A DNA stretch of 53,566 nt from an uncultured Verrucomicrobiota bacterium (GCA_944389455.1 CALXMK010000017.1:1-53566), one strand, 5' to 3'. Shown: positions 34,394 to 42,665, numbered from the stretch's first letter. Program-made: numbers and translations. The notes: generated from the letters alone by a model not told the origin.

Positions 34394-36025
34394 ATGAGTG
34401 AGCAGAAATATCAATTTGATCCTAATCGGGCCATCAATTTACTATTGGAACTCATCGCCACACCCTCTCTAGAAGAACTTCTTGAAAAGATGCTTAAAAG
34501 TATAATGGCCCCTCCTGCCATTGTCTGCGCACAGATATGGCTCCTGGAAAAAGGGGATATCTGTTCTGTATGTCCTTATAAAGATAAATGCCAAGACCGC
34601 TCACAATGTCTTCATCTCCATCTCGGCACCACTAAACTTAAAAACCTCCCTTTAAAAATTCGTAATGCTATTTTTCACTCTGATAATCGAATTCCCATTG
34701 GAGTTGGGATTAACGGCCAACTTTGCAGCAACTCACACGGAGAATCAGAACATCTTTTCAATTGGAAAATGAACCCCCAAAAAATAGAAGGTTGTGAATG
34801 GATTAAAGAAACTGAAATCCAGGGTATAGTTGCCACTTCTATTGTTTATCAAGAAAAGGTTATCGGATGTGTAACCGTCTATACCAAAGACAAACTGCCC
34901 TCTGAAGGAAAACCCTGGGGTAAAATATACGCAAATCATCTTGGAGCAGCGATTACAACCTCTAAAGCTCTTTCTGAAATCCAAAAACTTAAATCACAAC
35001 TTGAACTTCAAAACAACTATCTTAAAGAAGCTGTTTTTGAATCCAAATCCTTTGGCGGGTTAGTCGGCAAATCCGTCGCACTTCAACGAATCGTAAGTCA
35101 AATCGACCTTGTTGCACCAACAGATGCCTCTGTATTGATTCTGGGAGAAACCGGAACCGGGAAAGAGCTTGTGGCATACGAAATCCACAAACGCAGTCCG
35201 AGAAAATCAGAACCTCTTATTGCTGTCAACTGCGCATCTATTCCAAAAGATCTTTTTGAAAGCGAATTCTTTGGACATATCAAAGGTGCTTTTACAGGTG
35301 CTGTTAAAGACCGTGCCGGCTTTTTCGAGATGGCAGAAAGAGGCACCCTGTTTCTCGACGAAGTTGGAGAAATCCCTCTCGATATGCAAAGCAAGCTCCT
35401 GCGGGTTCTTCAAGAAAAATGCTATATGCGTGTTGGTGATGATCACACCCGCATAGCGGATGTCCGTATTATTGCCGCTACTAATCAAAAACTCAAAAAA
35501 GCTGTCGAAGCAGGGACTTTTCGTGAAGATCTCTACTATCGCATCAATGTATTTCCTATTGAAATTCCTCCTCTGCGCGAACGCAAAGAAGACATTCCCT
35601 TACTAACACAGCACTTTGTCAAACTTTCCGTAAAAGAATTACGATGCCAAACACCTTTTCTGACGCAAACCGCTATCAATACTCTGATGAATTACAATTG
35701 GCCGGGCAACATCCGTGAACTGCGTAATATTGTGGAAAGAGCCATTATTCTCTCTCGCGGAAAAACGCTCCACTTTAACCTCCCTGAAGAACATCTCCAT
35801 CATAGCAATAACTCTAATAACCTTCTCTCCTCCTCAAAAAAAAGAACCTATCTAACTGAAATGGAAATGCTTCAATTTGAAAAAGAAAACCTTCTCTCTA
35901 TCTTAAATGCAGCCCATTGGAAAATTAAAGGTCCCGGAGGAGCCGCTGATCTTTTAGGAATCAATCCTACTACTCTGATCTCAAGAATGAAAAAAATGGG
36001 ACTTCATCGCCCTAAAACCGATTAA
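34394..36025 (+). CDS. Sigma-54-dependent activator with GAF-like cysteine-cluster sensor domain
   Basis: The ATG at 34394 is chosen; an upstream TTG in frame lies inside the promoter. The 543-residue protein has a GAF-type sensor (about 15-190) with C57, C60, C66 and C72 arranged as CX2CX5CX5C. An AAA+ domain follows with Walker A GETGTGKE (251-258), the sigma-54 contact loop GAFTGA (298-303) and Walker B LFLDEV (319-324). A C-terminal Fis-type helix-turn-helix closes it (GGAADLLGINPTTLISRMKKMGL). The family converts ATP energy into sigma-54 open complexes from distant enhancers. The cysteine set suggests a metal or iron-sulfur sensor. Its likely target is the divergent efflux operon. Confidence 0.9.
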   Translation: MSEQKYQFDPNRAINLLLELIATPSLEELLEKMLKSIMAPPAIVCAQIWLLEKGDICSVCPYKDKCQDRSQCLHLHLGTTKLKNLPLKIRNAIFHSDNRIPIGVGINGQLCSNSHGESEHLFNWKMNPQKIEGCEWIKETEIQGIVATSIVYQEKVIGCVTVYTKDKLPSEGKPWGKIYANHLGAAITTSKALSEIQKLKSQLELQNNYLKEAVFESKSFGGLVGKSVALQRIVSQIDLVAPTDASVLILGETGTGKELVAYEIHKRSPRKSEPLIAVNCASIPKDLFESEFFGHIKGAFTGAVKDRAGFFEMAERGTLFLDEVGEIPLDMQSKLLRVLQEKCYMRVGDDHTRIADVRIIAATNQKLKKAVEAGTFREDLYYRINVFPIEIPPLRERKEDIPLLTQHFVKLSVKELRCQTPFLTQTAINTLMNYNWPGNIRELRNIVERAIILSRGKTLHFNLPEEHLHHSNNSNNLLSSSKKRTYLTEMEMLQFEKENLLSILNAAHWKIKGPGGAADLLGINPTTLISRMKKMGLHRPKTD

Positions 36026-36242
36026 GTGGAAAATTCTAAATTTTTCATCTTTTATCAACACTTTCTTCTCTTTTTCACTTGACCATTTTTGACTCATCTT
36101 GCATCATAAAGAGCGTAATCTTGGGTCGGTAACGGCGCGATATTGGTAATAGTAAGACTGTTTTACAGAATTTCTAAAATTTTCTATAAATTCAGACTTT
36201 AAACTCCCAAAAACAGATCGTTATCCCCCTTAATTAAATGAA

Positions 36243-36261
36243 TAACATTTTTGGAATGTTA
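36243..36261 (+). promoter_or_regulatory. Inverted repeat in front of the EF-G-like gene
   Basis: TAACATT, a 5-base spacer, then AATGTTA, ending 12 bases before the ATG at 36274. A TAAAAT box (36260-36265) overlaps the right arm and would give a nearly leaderless transcript, so the repeat is better read as an operator overlapping a promoter than as an RNA hairpin. Confidence 0.4.
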
Positions 36262-36273
36262 AAATAACGATTT

Positions 36274-38361
36274 ATGAAAGAGTATAAAACAGGCGAAATT
36301 CGTAATTTTGCTTTATTGGGTCACGCCTCTGCCGGCAAGACCATGTTAAGTGAAGCTATTTTAGTTAATGCAGGTATTATAAACCGTATCGGCTCCATTG
36401 CCAACGGTTCTACATTCTCTGATTACACCGACGAGGAGAAAAAGCGTCAAATCTCTATACAAACCTCCTTGCTCAACTGCGATTGGAAAGGAAAGAAACT
36501 AAACTTCATTGACACTCCCGGTTACCTAGACTTTATCAGCGAATCTCTAGGAGCCATTCGGGCTACGGACGCCTCTCTCATCGTCATTCACTCTGAAATA
36601 AGCGTCCAAATCGGAACCGATACCGCTTGGAACTACTCCACAAGAGTTAATAAATCAAAAATGTTTGCAGTCAACGCTCTGGACAAAGAACATGCCAACT
36701 TTGATAAAGTTCTCAATGATATCTTTACCAATTTCTCCGTTCAGCCAGTACCGCTCACTTTCCCTGTAAATCAAGGAATTGGTTTCAACCAAATTGTTGA
36801 TGTTATTAATATGCAGATCCTCACCTACAAAACAGACGGATCTGGACAATTTGAAACTGCTCCCGTAAGCGGTGCCCTGAAAGACAAAGCACAAGAATAC
36901 TATGATAAATTAGTCGATCATATTGCTGAATCAGATGAAGAACTGACTATCAAATTCCTGGAAGAAGGAACTCTCTCCGCAGAAGAAATTAAATCAAACC
37001 TGCACTCTGCCTTTGCTAAAAAAACATTGATTCCCCTCTTTAGCGTAGCGGCTGAACAAAATATCGGCATTCAACCCATGCTTGATTTCATTGCCGAATA
37101 CGGCAACAGTCCCTACGACCGAGCTCCGGTGAAAGCCAAAGACCTTGTTGAGGAAGAAGTCTCTATCGACGCTAACACTCCAGATCCAGTTGTCTTTGTC
37201 TTCAAAACTCTCAACGAATCTCATGTAGGTGAAATGCTCCTAGTTCGAGTCTTTTCTGGTGAATTAATCTCTGGAACAGACCTGATCAATACCACCAGCA
37301 ATATTACAGAGCGCGTCACTCAGCTCTTTTCCATCAATGGAAAAAACCGCTCTGCCGTAAATAAACTTGTTTGCGGTGATATTGGCGCCATTGTCAAACT
37401 TAAGAATACGCATACGGGAGATACTCTCTCTCTACCTAAAAAAGCACTAACCCTAGCCCCAATCGTCTTTCCTATGCCAAACATCCATGCCGCTCTTTCA
37501 CTCAAAGCCAAAGGTGAAGAAGAAAAAATGGCGGTTGGACTCGCGCAGATTCATTCCGAAGACCCATCCTTCCATTATGTCGTTGATCCTGAGCTTCATC
37601 AAACAGTTATCTCCTGCCAAGGTGATTTGCACATGGAAGTTGTAGCCGAAAAGATCCGCCAGAGATACAAAGTAGATTTCGATCTGATTGAACCTAAAGT
37701 TCCTTTCCGCGAAACAATTAAAGGAAAAGGCGAAGCCAAATACAGACACAAAAAACAATCTGGCGGTGCAGGGCAATTCGCTGAGGTTTGGATGAGAATT
37801 GAACCCAAACAACGTGGAGAAGGAGTAGAATTTACACAATCTCTCGTAGGCCAAAACGTAGATCGAGCCTTCGTCCCCTCTGTGGAAAAAGGTGTTCAGG
37901 CCGCTTGCCGTGAAGGTATTCTCGCTGGATATCGTATCGTAGACGTCAAAATTGATTTCTATGATGGGAAAATGCACCCTGTTGACTCTAAAGATATCGC
38001 ATTCCAAATTGCCGGCAAAGAAGCCTTCAAAGAATCCTTCCTTGCGGCTAAACCTTGCCTGTTAGAGCCTATTTATCTGGTAACCATTACTACACCTGAA
38101 TCATGTATGGGTGCTGTTATGGGGGATCTCTCCAGTAGACGCGGAAAAATCCAGGGAATGGAAGCTGAAGGAAGTAACCAGGTTCTTAAAGCCATGGTTC
38201 CTGCAATGGAGCTCTACCGCTATGCTTCAGCACTTAGATCACTAACCGGCGGCCGTGGTATCCATACAGAATCATTCAGCCATTATGAGGAAATGCCAAA
38301 AGAACTCGAAGCTAAAGTAATTGCAAAGAGTAAAGAACAAAAAGCAGCACCTCAAGCTTAA
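36274..38361 (+). CDS. Elongation factor G-like GTPase (FusA2-type paralogue)
   Basis: A 695-residue protein with all five EF-G domains. The G domain is divergent. G1 is GHASAGKT (16-23), G3 is DTPGYLDF with tyrosine (Y84) where EF-G has the catalytic histidine (DTPGH), and G4 is NALD (134-137) instead of NKxD. RYHKQSGGAGQF and the PGL-like PESCMGAVMGDLSSRRG block in the C-terminal domains are kept. This pattern fits the EF-G-like second group rather than the main translocase, so its role may be ribosome recycling, stress or specialised translocation. Canonical EF-G is probably encoded elsewhere. Confidence 0.88.
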   Translation: MKEYKTGEIRNFALLGHASAGKTMLSEAILVNAGIINRIGSIANGSTFSDYTDEEKKRQISIQTSLLNCDWKGKKLNFIDTPGYLDFISESLGAIRATDASLIVIHSEISVQIGTDTAWNYSTRVNKSKMFAVNALDKEHANFDKVLNDIFTNFSVQPVPLTFPVNQGIGFNQIVDVINMQILTYKTDGSGQFETAPVSGALKDKAQEYYDKLVDHIAESDEELTIKFLEEGTLSAEEIKSNLHSAFAKKTLIPLFSVAAEQNIGIQPMLDFIAEYGNSPYDRAPVKAKDLVEEEVSIDANTPDPVVFVFKTLNESHVGEMLLVRVFSGELISGTDLINTTSNITERVTQLFSINGKNRSAVNKLVCGDIGAIVKLKNTHTGDTLSLPKKALTLAPIVFPMPNIHAALSLKAKGEEEKMAVGLAQIHSEDPSFHYVVDPELHQTVISCQGDLHMEVVAEKIRQRYKVDFDLIEPKVPFRETIKGKGEAKYRHKKQSGGAGQFAEVWMRIEPKQRGEGVEFTQSLVGQNVDRAFVPSVEKGVQAACREGILAGYRIVDVKIDFYDGKMHPVDSKDIAFQIAGKEAFKESFLAAKPCLLEPIYLVTITTPESCMGAVMGDLSSRRGKIQGMEAEGSNQVLKAMVPAMELYRYASALRSLTGGRGIHTESFSHYEEMPKELEAKVIAKSKEQKAAPQA

Positions 38362-38392
38362 ATCATCAAATAAAGATTAACTGAAAAATAAA

Positions 38393-38427
38393 AAAGACGG
38401 CGATAGATCATACTATCCGCCGTCTTT
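38393..38427. terminator. Terminator after the EF-G-like gene (probably bidirectional)
   Basis: AAAGACGGCG-ATAG pairs with CTAT-CCGCCGTCTTT with one bulged base. The minus-strand side has the better T tract (TTTTTTATTTTT); the plus side has TTTCTATAAGG only. Confidence 0.75.
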
Positions 38428-38453
38428 CTATAAGGAAACTTCTAAAAAACAAG

Positions 38454-38487
38454 AAAAGCCGAGTAAACGAAAATTTTACCCGGCTTT
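38454..38487 (-). terminator. Terminator of the tRNA-fMet transcript
   Basis: AAAGCCG/CGGCTTT and GTAAA/TTTAC stems around a short loop, followed on the minus strand by CTTGTTTTTTAG, 50 bases after the tRNA 3' end. Confidence 0.7.
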
Positions 38488-38537
38488 ATTTAAAACAACA
38501 AACAATCAACAAACCAAAAAATGAAAATACCGAAGAT

Positions 38538-38613
38538 TGGTTGCGGGGAATGGACTTGAACCACTGACCTCCAGGTTATGAGCCTGGCGAGCTACCAACT
38601 GCTCCACCCCGCG
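38538..38613 (-). tRNA. Initiator tRNA-fMet (anticodon CAT)
   Basis: A full cloverleaf of 76 bases with encoded CCA. It starts CGCGGGG and ends CCCCGCA, so position 1 (C) faces A72 without pairing, the hallmark of bacterial initiator tRNA. The D-stem is GAGC/GCTC and the anticodon loop is CTCATAA. The anticodon stem is CCAGG/CCTGG, which means the first of the usual three G-C pairs (29-41) is A-U. Confidence 0.95.
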
Positions 38614-38727
38614 TCCAAGGCCTCTTTACGGTACATGATTATCCTGATTTTGGCAAGAACTTTTTTAGTCTCAAAAAAATATCCACTTAAAATTAAACCC
38701 TAATCATTTCTATCATAGGATGTTATA

Positions 38728-38757
38728 ATTCTTCATTAAAAAATTCTTCATTAAAAA
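38728..38757. repeat. Tandem duplication of a 15-bp AT-rich unit
   Basis: ATTCTTCATTAAAAA occurs twice back to back (38728-38742 and 38743-38757) in the AT-rich intergenic DNA. It may be simple slippage. Confidence 0.8.
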
Positions 38758-38844
38758 AAATTGAATTACAACTTTAAAAATTTACTTTGCTAATCAATAC
38801 TTCAAATCTTCAATTAAGTATATAAAAGCCTTTATATAAAAATT

Positions 38845-38873
38845 AAAACGGAGTCTCTTTTGGAGATTCCGTT
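38845..38873 (-). terminator. Terminator of the triple-LTxxQ protein gene
   Basis: AACGGAATCTC/GAGACTCCGTT with one G-T pair and a 5-base loop, followed on the minus strand by TTTTAATTTTTATA. Confidence 0.85.
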
Positions 38874-38916
38874 AATTGATTACTTCAAAACAAACAACTT
38901 CTATAAAAGAACAACT

Positions 38917-39936
38917 CTATCTGCGAACACCTTCACGACCACCTCTCATAATGAGAGGACTCTGATTCCTAGTTTCCGTCATTAACTTCTTATAATTCTC
39001 CTCTCCAAGAATCTCTTTTAATTTTTTCTCATGCTCTTCAAGATTTTTTTCCATCTGGCTGCGACGTTCTTGAGGAGTCATGCTGCGCATTTCTTCTCTG
39101 TTTTTCTCAAAAGACTTCGTTTGCTCCTCAAAATAGTTTTTGAGAGAAGTCTTCTGTTCATCTGTCAAAGTTACAGTTTCCGCAATTCGGTCGACTCGAT
39201 CCTGAACAGAAATCCCCATATTCAAAGGCCTCGGTCCTGGTTCATTTTGAGGAGATCTCATCGCTCTCATACTCAGTGTTTGATATTTTTTATACAAGTC
39301 ATCTCCAAGAATTTTTTTAATCTTTTCATTATGCGTATTCCTCATCTCCTGCATAGTTGTTCTTCTCTTTTCAGGAGTCATCTCACTTGTTTTCTTAAAA
39401 AGCTCCTGCATCTCCTTCTGATTATCCTCCAGACATTTCTTTAAATCATTCTTTTGCTCATCAGTCAACTTTAGGTTTTTTGCCAGAAAGTTCACTCTTT
39501 CTTCAAGAGACATAGGAACCTGAACTTCATTACCAAAACCTACCATTCCTATACGGTTCAACCGAGAACTCTCATATGTCTTATACTGATCTTCCGTAAG
39601 AATCTCTTTCAATTTATTATTAAAAGCCGTTCTCTGTTCCTGCATCTGAGTACGACGATCACGAGGTGTCAAATCTCGCATAGCTTCCCTCTTTTCTGCC
39701 AATGTCTTCATCTGAGACTCAAAGAATGTCTTGAGTGCAGTCTTCTGCTCATCTGTTAAATTTAAGGTCTCGGCAAAAGTATTTACTCTTTGCTCTAAAT
39801 TCATGGGTGGAGTCATCATTCTTCCCTGATTCGCTCCCATAAAACGAGGCTGTTGATTTCCCTGGGCCTGTATATCCGTAATAGAAAAAGTTGCGCACGC
39901 TATAATCGTTGCAATAACAAGTGTTAATTTTTTCAT
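38917..39936 (-). CDS. Periplasmic protein with three tandem Spy/CpxP-like LTxxQ modules
   Basis: A 339-residue secreted protein with a signal peptide (MKKLTLVIATIIACATF, cut near residue 24). The body is three homologous helical modules of about 97-100 residues. Each begins with (S/N)LEQRVN..AETL or a near copy, has LTDEQK (60-65, 157-162, 257-262), then TPxxRRxxMxE, then KLKEIL(G/T)E(D/E)xYK. LTxxQ is the signature of Spy/CpxP periplasmic chaperone-like proteins, which normally carry one or two such motifs over about 150 residues. Very rich in Lys, Glu, Arg and Met. A holdase or metal/stress role is inferred from the family. Confidence 0.82.
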   Translation of the reverse strand: MKKLTLVIATIIACATFSITDIQAQGNQQPRFMGANQGRMMTPPMNLEQRVNTFAETLNLTDEQKTALKTFFESQMKTLAEKREAMRDLTPRDRRTQMQEQRTAFNNKLKEILTEDQYKTYESSRLNRIGMVGFGNEVQVPMSLEERVNFLAKNLKLTDEQKNDLKKCLEDNQKEMQELFKKTSEMTPEKRRTTMQEMRNTHNEKIKKILGDDLYKKYQTLSMRAMRSPQNEPGPRPLNMGISVQDRVDRIAETVTLTDEQKTSLKNYFEEQTKSFEKNREEMRSMTPQERRSQMEKNLEEHEKKLKEILGEENYKKLMTETRNQSPLIMRGGREGVRR

Positions 39937-40092
39937 CTTATATTTATATTTGTAATCTTTATTTATTCTAATTCATATCTGATGTAAGCTTATACTACCT
40001 CCACCAGACTTCCCTCACCAGGTATGGAAAACCAAGAAAAATAAAAAGTTTCTAAATTATTTTGAAACCAATTCCAAATTCATAAAAACAAC

Positions 40093-40120
40093 TTGCTTTT
40101 AATCGTTTTATATGTTTAAT
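40093..40120 (+). promoter_or_regulatory. Candidate sigma-70 promoter of hom
   Basis: TTGCTT (40093-40098), 16 bases, TTTAAT (40115-40120), giving a start near 40127, just before the ATG at 40130. The same CTTGCTTTTAAT string occurs upstream of tRNA-Leu. Confidence 0.45.
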
Positions 40121-40129
40121 TTTTTTCGT

Positions 40130-41428
40130 ATGGGACGAATCTTCGTCGGAATGATTGGTGGTGGCACCGTAGGCGGTGGAGTATATCAGGCACTCTGCAA
40201 CAATGGGGGGCTGATTACATCACGCACCGGAGTGGAAATTATACTAAAACAAATCGCTGTAAAAGCCTTTAATGAACCACGGCCTGTTTCTATTCCAGAG
40301 TCCCTCATGACAACTGATTGGCATAATATTATCAACGACCCTGAAATTCAAATTGTCGTTGAATTAATGGGAGGAACTGGTCTGGCTAAAGAAATTATCC
40401 TCGAAGCACTCTCTCGTGGTAAATCAGTCGTCACTGCCAATAAAGCTCTGTTGGCTGCTTACGGAGAAGAAATTTTTGCTGCTGCCGAAAAAAATCAAGT
40501 TGGGCTCTATTATGAAGCCAGTGTAGCCGGTGGTATTCCCATTTTACGTTCTATCAAAGAAGCCTTTGTCTGCAATCGGTTTCTCCGTATCTGCGGAATT
40601 GTCAATGGAACCTGTAATTACATTCTCACTCAAATGAATGAGAATCAATCCGATTTTGAAACAGTCCTCAAAGAAGCTCAAACCAAAGGCTATGCTGAAG
40701 CAAACGCTTCTCTGGATGTCGATGGCCACGATGCTCATCATAAAATAACGCTCCTGGCATCTCTTGCCCTGAACTCTTGGATTAAACCTGATTCAATCTA
40801 TATTGAGGGGATTCGTTCTGTAACACTGGCAGATCTGGAACTCTCTAATAAATTAGGATACTCACTCAAACTATTAGGAAGTATCGAAAACAGGGGCCAA
40901 GATAAATCTTCTGCTAAAATTCAGGCAAGTGTTTCTCCTACTCTTATTCCCCTTAATCACGTTTTAGCCAAAGTCAATGGAGTCTTTAACGCGGTTTCTG
41001 TCTTAGGAGATGTTGTTGGAGAGACCTTTTTTTATGGCAGAGGCGCCGGACAAGATGCCACCGCCAGTGCTGTTGTCGGAGATATTGTCGACGCAGCTAT
41101 CAATACTTCACTTAAAACTCCTCATCGCCTTCCACCAATGTGGTTGGGAGCAAAAGTAGACCTTGTTGCAATCAAGGATATTACTTCCCGTTTCTATCTC
41201 CGTATCAGCGGAACTTCTGAAACGGCAAAAGATTTTCAGGCAATTTTGAATAAAAATAATATTTGCGTTGAGCAGAGTAAAAATCTCAATTCTGAAGGGA
41301 CTATTCATTTTTCAGTGATCACTCAAACTCTTTCCCGCGCTAAAATCTCCCTTTTACTTCAAGAAATTAATAAGCTGAGTGGATTACTAAATAAACCCGT
41401 TGCTTATCCTGTTGAAGATTTTAATTAA
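40130..41428 (+). CDS. hom: Homoserine dehydrogenase
   Basis: A 432-residue enzyme with an N-terminal Rossmann domain (GMIGGGTVGGGVYQAL), the catalytic region (ASVAGGIPILRSIKEAF, GIVNGTCNYILTQM, EANASLDVDGHDAHHKI) and a C-terminal ACT domain (FYLRISGTSETAKDF and on). It reduces aspartate semialdehyde to homoserine for threonine and methionine; the ACT domain is usually the threonine sensor. The ATG at 40130 is preferred because a promoter-like pair would start transcription just before it. An ATG six codons earlier (40112) adds MFNFFR, and neither has a Shine-Dalgarno sequence. Confidence 0.93.
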   Translation: MGRIFVGMIGGGTVGGGVYQALCNNGGLITSRTGVEIILKQIAVKAFNEPRPVSIPESLMTTDWHNIINDPEIQIVVELMGGTGLAKEIILEALSRGKSVVTANKALLAAYGEEIFAAAEKNQVGLYYEASVAGGIPILRSIKEAFVCNRFLRICGIVNGTCNYILTQMNENQSDFETVLKEAQTKGYAEANASLDVDGHDAHHKITLLASLALNSWIKPDSIYIEGIRSVTLADLELSNKLGYSLKLLGSIENRGQDKSSAKIQASVSPTLIPLNHVLAKVNGVFNAVSVLGDVVGETFFYGRGAGQDATASAVVGDIVDAAINTSLKTPHRLPPMWLGAKVDLVAIKDITSRFYLRISGTSETAKDFQAILNKNNICVEQSKNLNSEGTIHFSVITQTLSRAKISLLLQEINKLSGLLNKPVAYPVEDFN

Positions 41429-41452
41429 TCCTATTTCTATAGATTCTGGAAT

Positions 41453-41842
41453 ATGCAGTCAAATTATCTATTTAATTATAACCACTGGCAGCAAATAGCT
41501 CTTGGCTCGCTTCTTGGATTTTTATTGATACTCTCCTCCGGCTGCTCTTCAACCAAAGATCTATGGAATGCACGCATCGATAACTACTCTTACGATGAAG
41601 CTGTTATCGAAATGGGACCGCCGGATAGAGAAGCAACACTCCAGGATGGAACACGTATCTGTGAATGGCGTACAGCCAAAGGATCTTCTTATGGCTATTC
41701 TTATGGTTCTTCCGCGTGGCCATATAATAGTGGACCTTGGATTTCTCAAAATCAGGTTGTGAGAGAATCACTTGACTTCTTTATTCGCCTTACATTTTCA
41801 AAAGAAGGACAACTCAAAAATTGGGAAAAAGTGCGACGATAA
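41453..41842 (+). CDS. Hypothetical lipoprotein (129 aa)
   Basis: The product has a long N-terminal region before a hydrophobic segment (IALGSLLGFLLILSSGC) that ends in a lipobox cysteine. The mature part opens SSTKDLWNARIDNYSYDEAVIEMGPPDREATLQDG, then a Ser/Tyr/Gly-rich patch (SSYGYSYGSSAW) and ends FIRLTFSKEGQLKNWEKVRR. The layout recalls small outer-membrane SmpA/BamE-like lipoproteins (GPP-turn with TFxxxGxL end), but no family can be proved. It precedes the FtsB-like gene by 9 bases. Confidence 0.7.
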   Translation: MQSNYLFNYNHWQQIALGSLLGFLLILSSGCSSTKDLWNARIDNYSYDEAVIEMGPPDREATLQDGTRICEWRTAKGSSYGYSYGSSAWPYNSGPWISQNQVVRESLDFFIRLTFSKEGQLKNWEKVRR

Positions 41843-41851
41843 CTCTCTGAT

Positions 41852-42175
41852 ATGTACACAATACTATCCCGTCTCATGATTTTTCTCTGCTTGGCAATTA
41901 TTGTCATAGCCGCGTTCTTTTGGTATATTCCGCTCATTAAGCAAAATGAATCAATGTATCGCTCTCTATTGCAGCTGGAAGAATCCCTCATGAAAGAAAA
42001 CGAAAGAGGAATCAAACTCGATAACGAAAGAACTCTAATCAAAATTGATCCTTATACGGTAGAAAAATATGTCAGAGAATGCTATCTCTATTCCAGACCT
42101 TATGAAACAGTTTTTATTTTCAAAACAGAGCTACCCTTTCACCATTCTTCCTCTACCCCCGGAACCAACAAATAA
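41852..42175 (+). CDS. FtsB/DivIC-like septum formation initiator protein
   Basis: A 107-residue bitopic protein: one membrane segment (about 8-28), a coiled coil (about 32-62, ESMYRSLLQLEESLMKENERG) and the family end motif DPYTVEKYVRECYLYSRPYETVFIF, equivalent to the DPxxxEKxARExxxxxxPxE motif of FtsB/DivIC. Such proteins join FtsL and FtsQ in the divisome. It overlaps the convergent pgpA gene by 23 bases. Confidence 0.78.
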   Translation: MYTILSRLMIFLCLAIIVIAAFFWYIPLIKQNESMYRSLLQLEESLMKENERGIKLDNERTLIKIDPYTVEKYVRECYLYSRPYETVFIFKTELPFHHSSSTPGTNK

Positions 42176-42665
42176 CACACATTATAACTGAAACCCAGAC
42201 AGCGGCTAACAAATCATCTGCAACAACTCCCCACCCTCCCGGCAAACTCTGACTAGCTCCAATTGGCCAAGGCTTCCAAATATCAAATAATCTGAATAAA
42301 ACAAATCCCATCAATCCCAACCACCAAGTCTCTTTTCCCAAAAAAGAATCTATTCTCAACAAATTCCCAAATATCAACACCGGAAGTGTAAAACATAAAG
42401 GAATAGCTATAATCTCATCCAACACAACACATCCCGGATCCGATTTTCCTAAAATCAACTCCGCTCTGCCGCATATCCAAATAGAAACAACTATTCCTAG
42501 CACTTGTCCTCCAATAAAAACCGCTAAATTCTCAAAACTTAAAAGTAAGGCCAACCACCCTATTCCTACCAAAGAGCCAAAAGTTCCCGGCATAACCGGA
42601 CTCCAACCACTTCCAAAACCTTGTGCCACCCAAAGGACAAGAGCATCTGCTACTTTAAGTTTCAT
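42153..42665 (-). CDS. pgpA: Phosphatidylglycerophosphatase A
   Basis: A 170-residue membrane enzyme with the PgpA signatures GFGSGWSPVMPGTFGSLVG near the start and KSDPGCVVLDEIIAIP in the middle, and four membrane segments. It dephosphorylates phosphatidylglycerophosphate to phosphatidylglycerol in the inner membrane. Its start overlaps the end of the tRNA nucleotidyltransferase-type gene by 11 bases, so the two are translated together. Confidence 0.92.
   Translation of the reverse strand: MKLKVADALVLWVAQGFGSGWSPVMPGTFGSLVGIGWLALLLSFENLAVFIGGQVLGIVVSIWICGRAELILGKSDPGCVVLDEIIAIPLCFTLPVLIFGNLLRIDSFLGKETWWLGLMGFVLFRLFDIWKPWPIGASQSLPGGWGVVADDLLAAVWVSVIMCVICWFRG

Larger units (their letters stand above)
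38362..38916. other. Intergenic region holding terminators and tRNA-fMet
   Basis: Besides the three hairpins, the tRNA and the 15-bp tandem duplication listed separately, I see only very AT-rich DNA (38640-38845) with no supported ORF. A weak candidate tRNA promoter on the minus strand is TTGCCA (38656-38651), 17 bases, TACCGT (38633-38628). Confidence 0.5.

Noticed and set aside
36110..36165. A GC-richer patch before the EF-G-like gene that could be a small RNA
   Set aside because: No clear stem-loop, terminator or promoter pair; too little to support an RNA gene.
40751..40775. CTGGCATCTCTTGCC inside hom as a sigma-54 promoter
   Set aside because: The spacing is eight bases and it lies within coding sequence.
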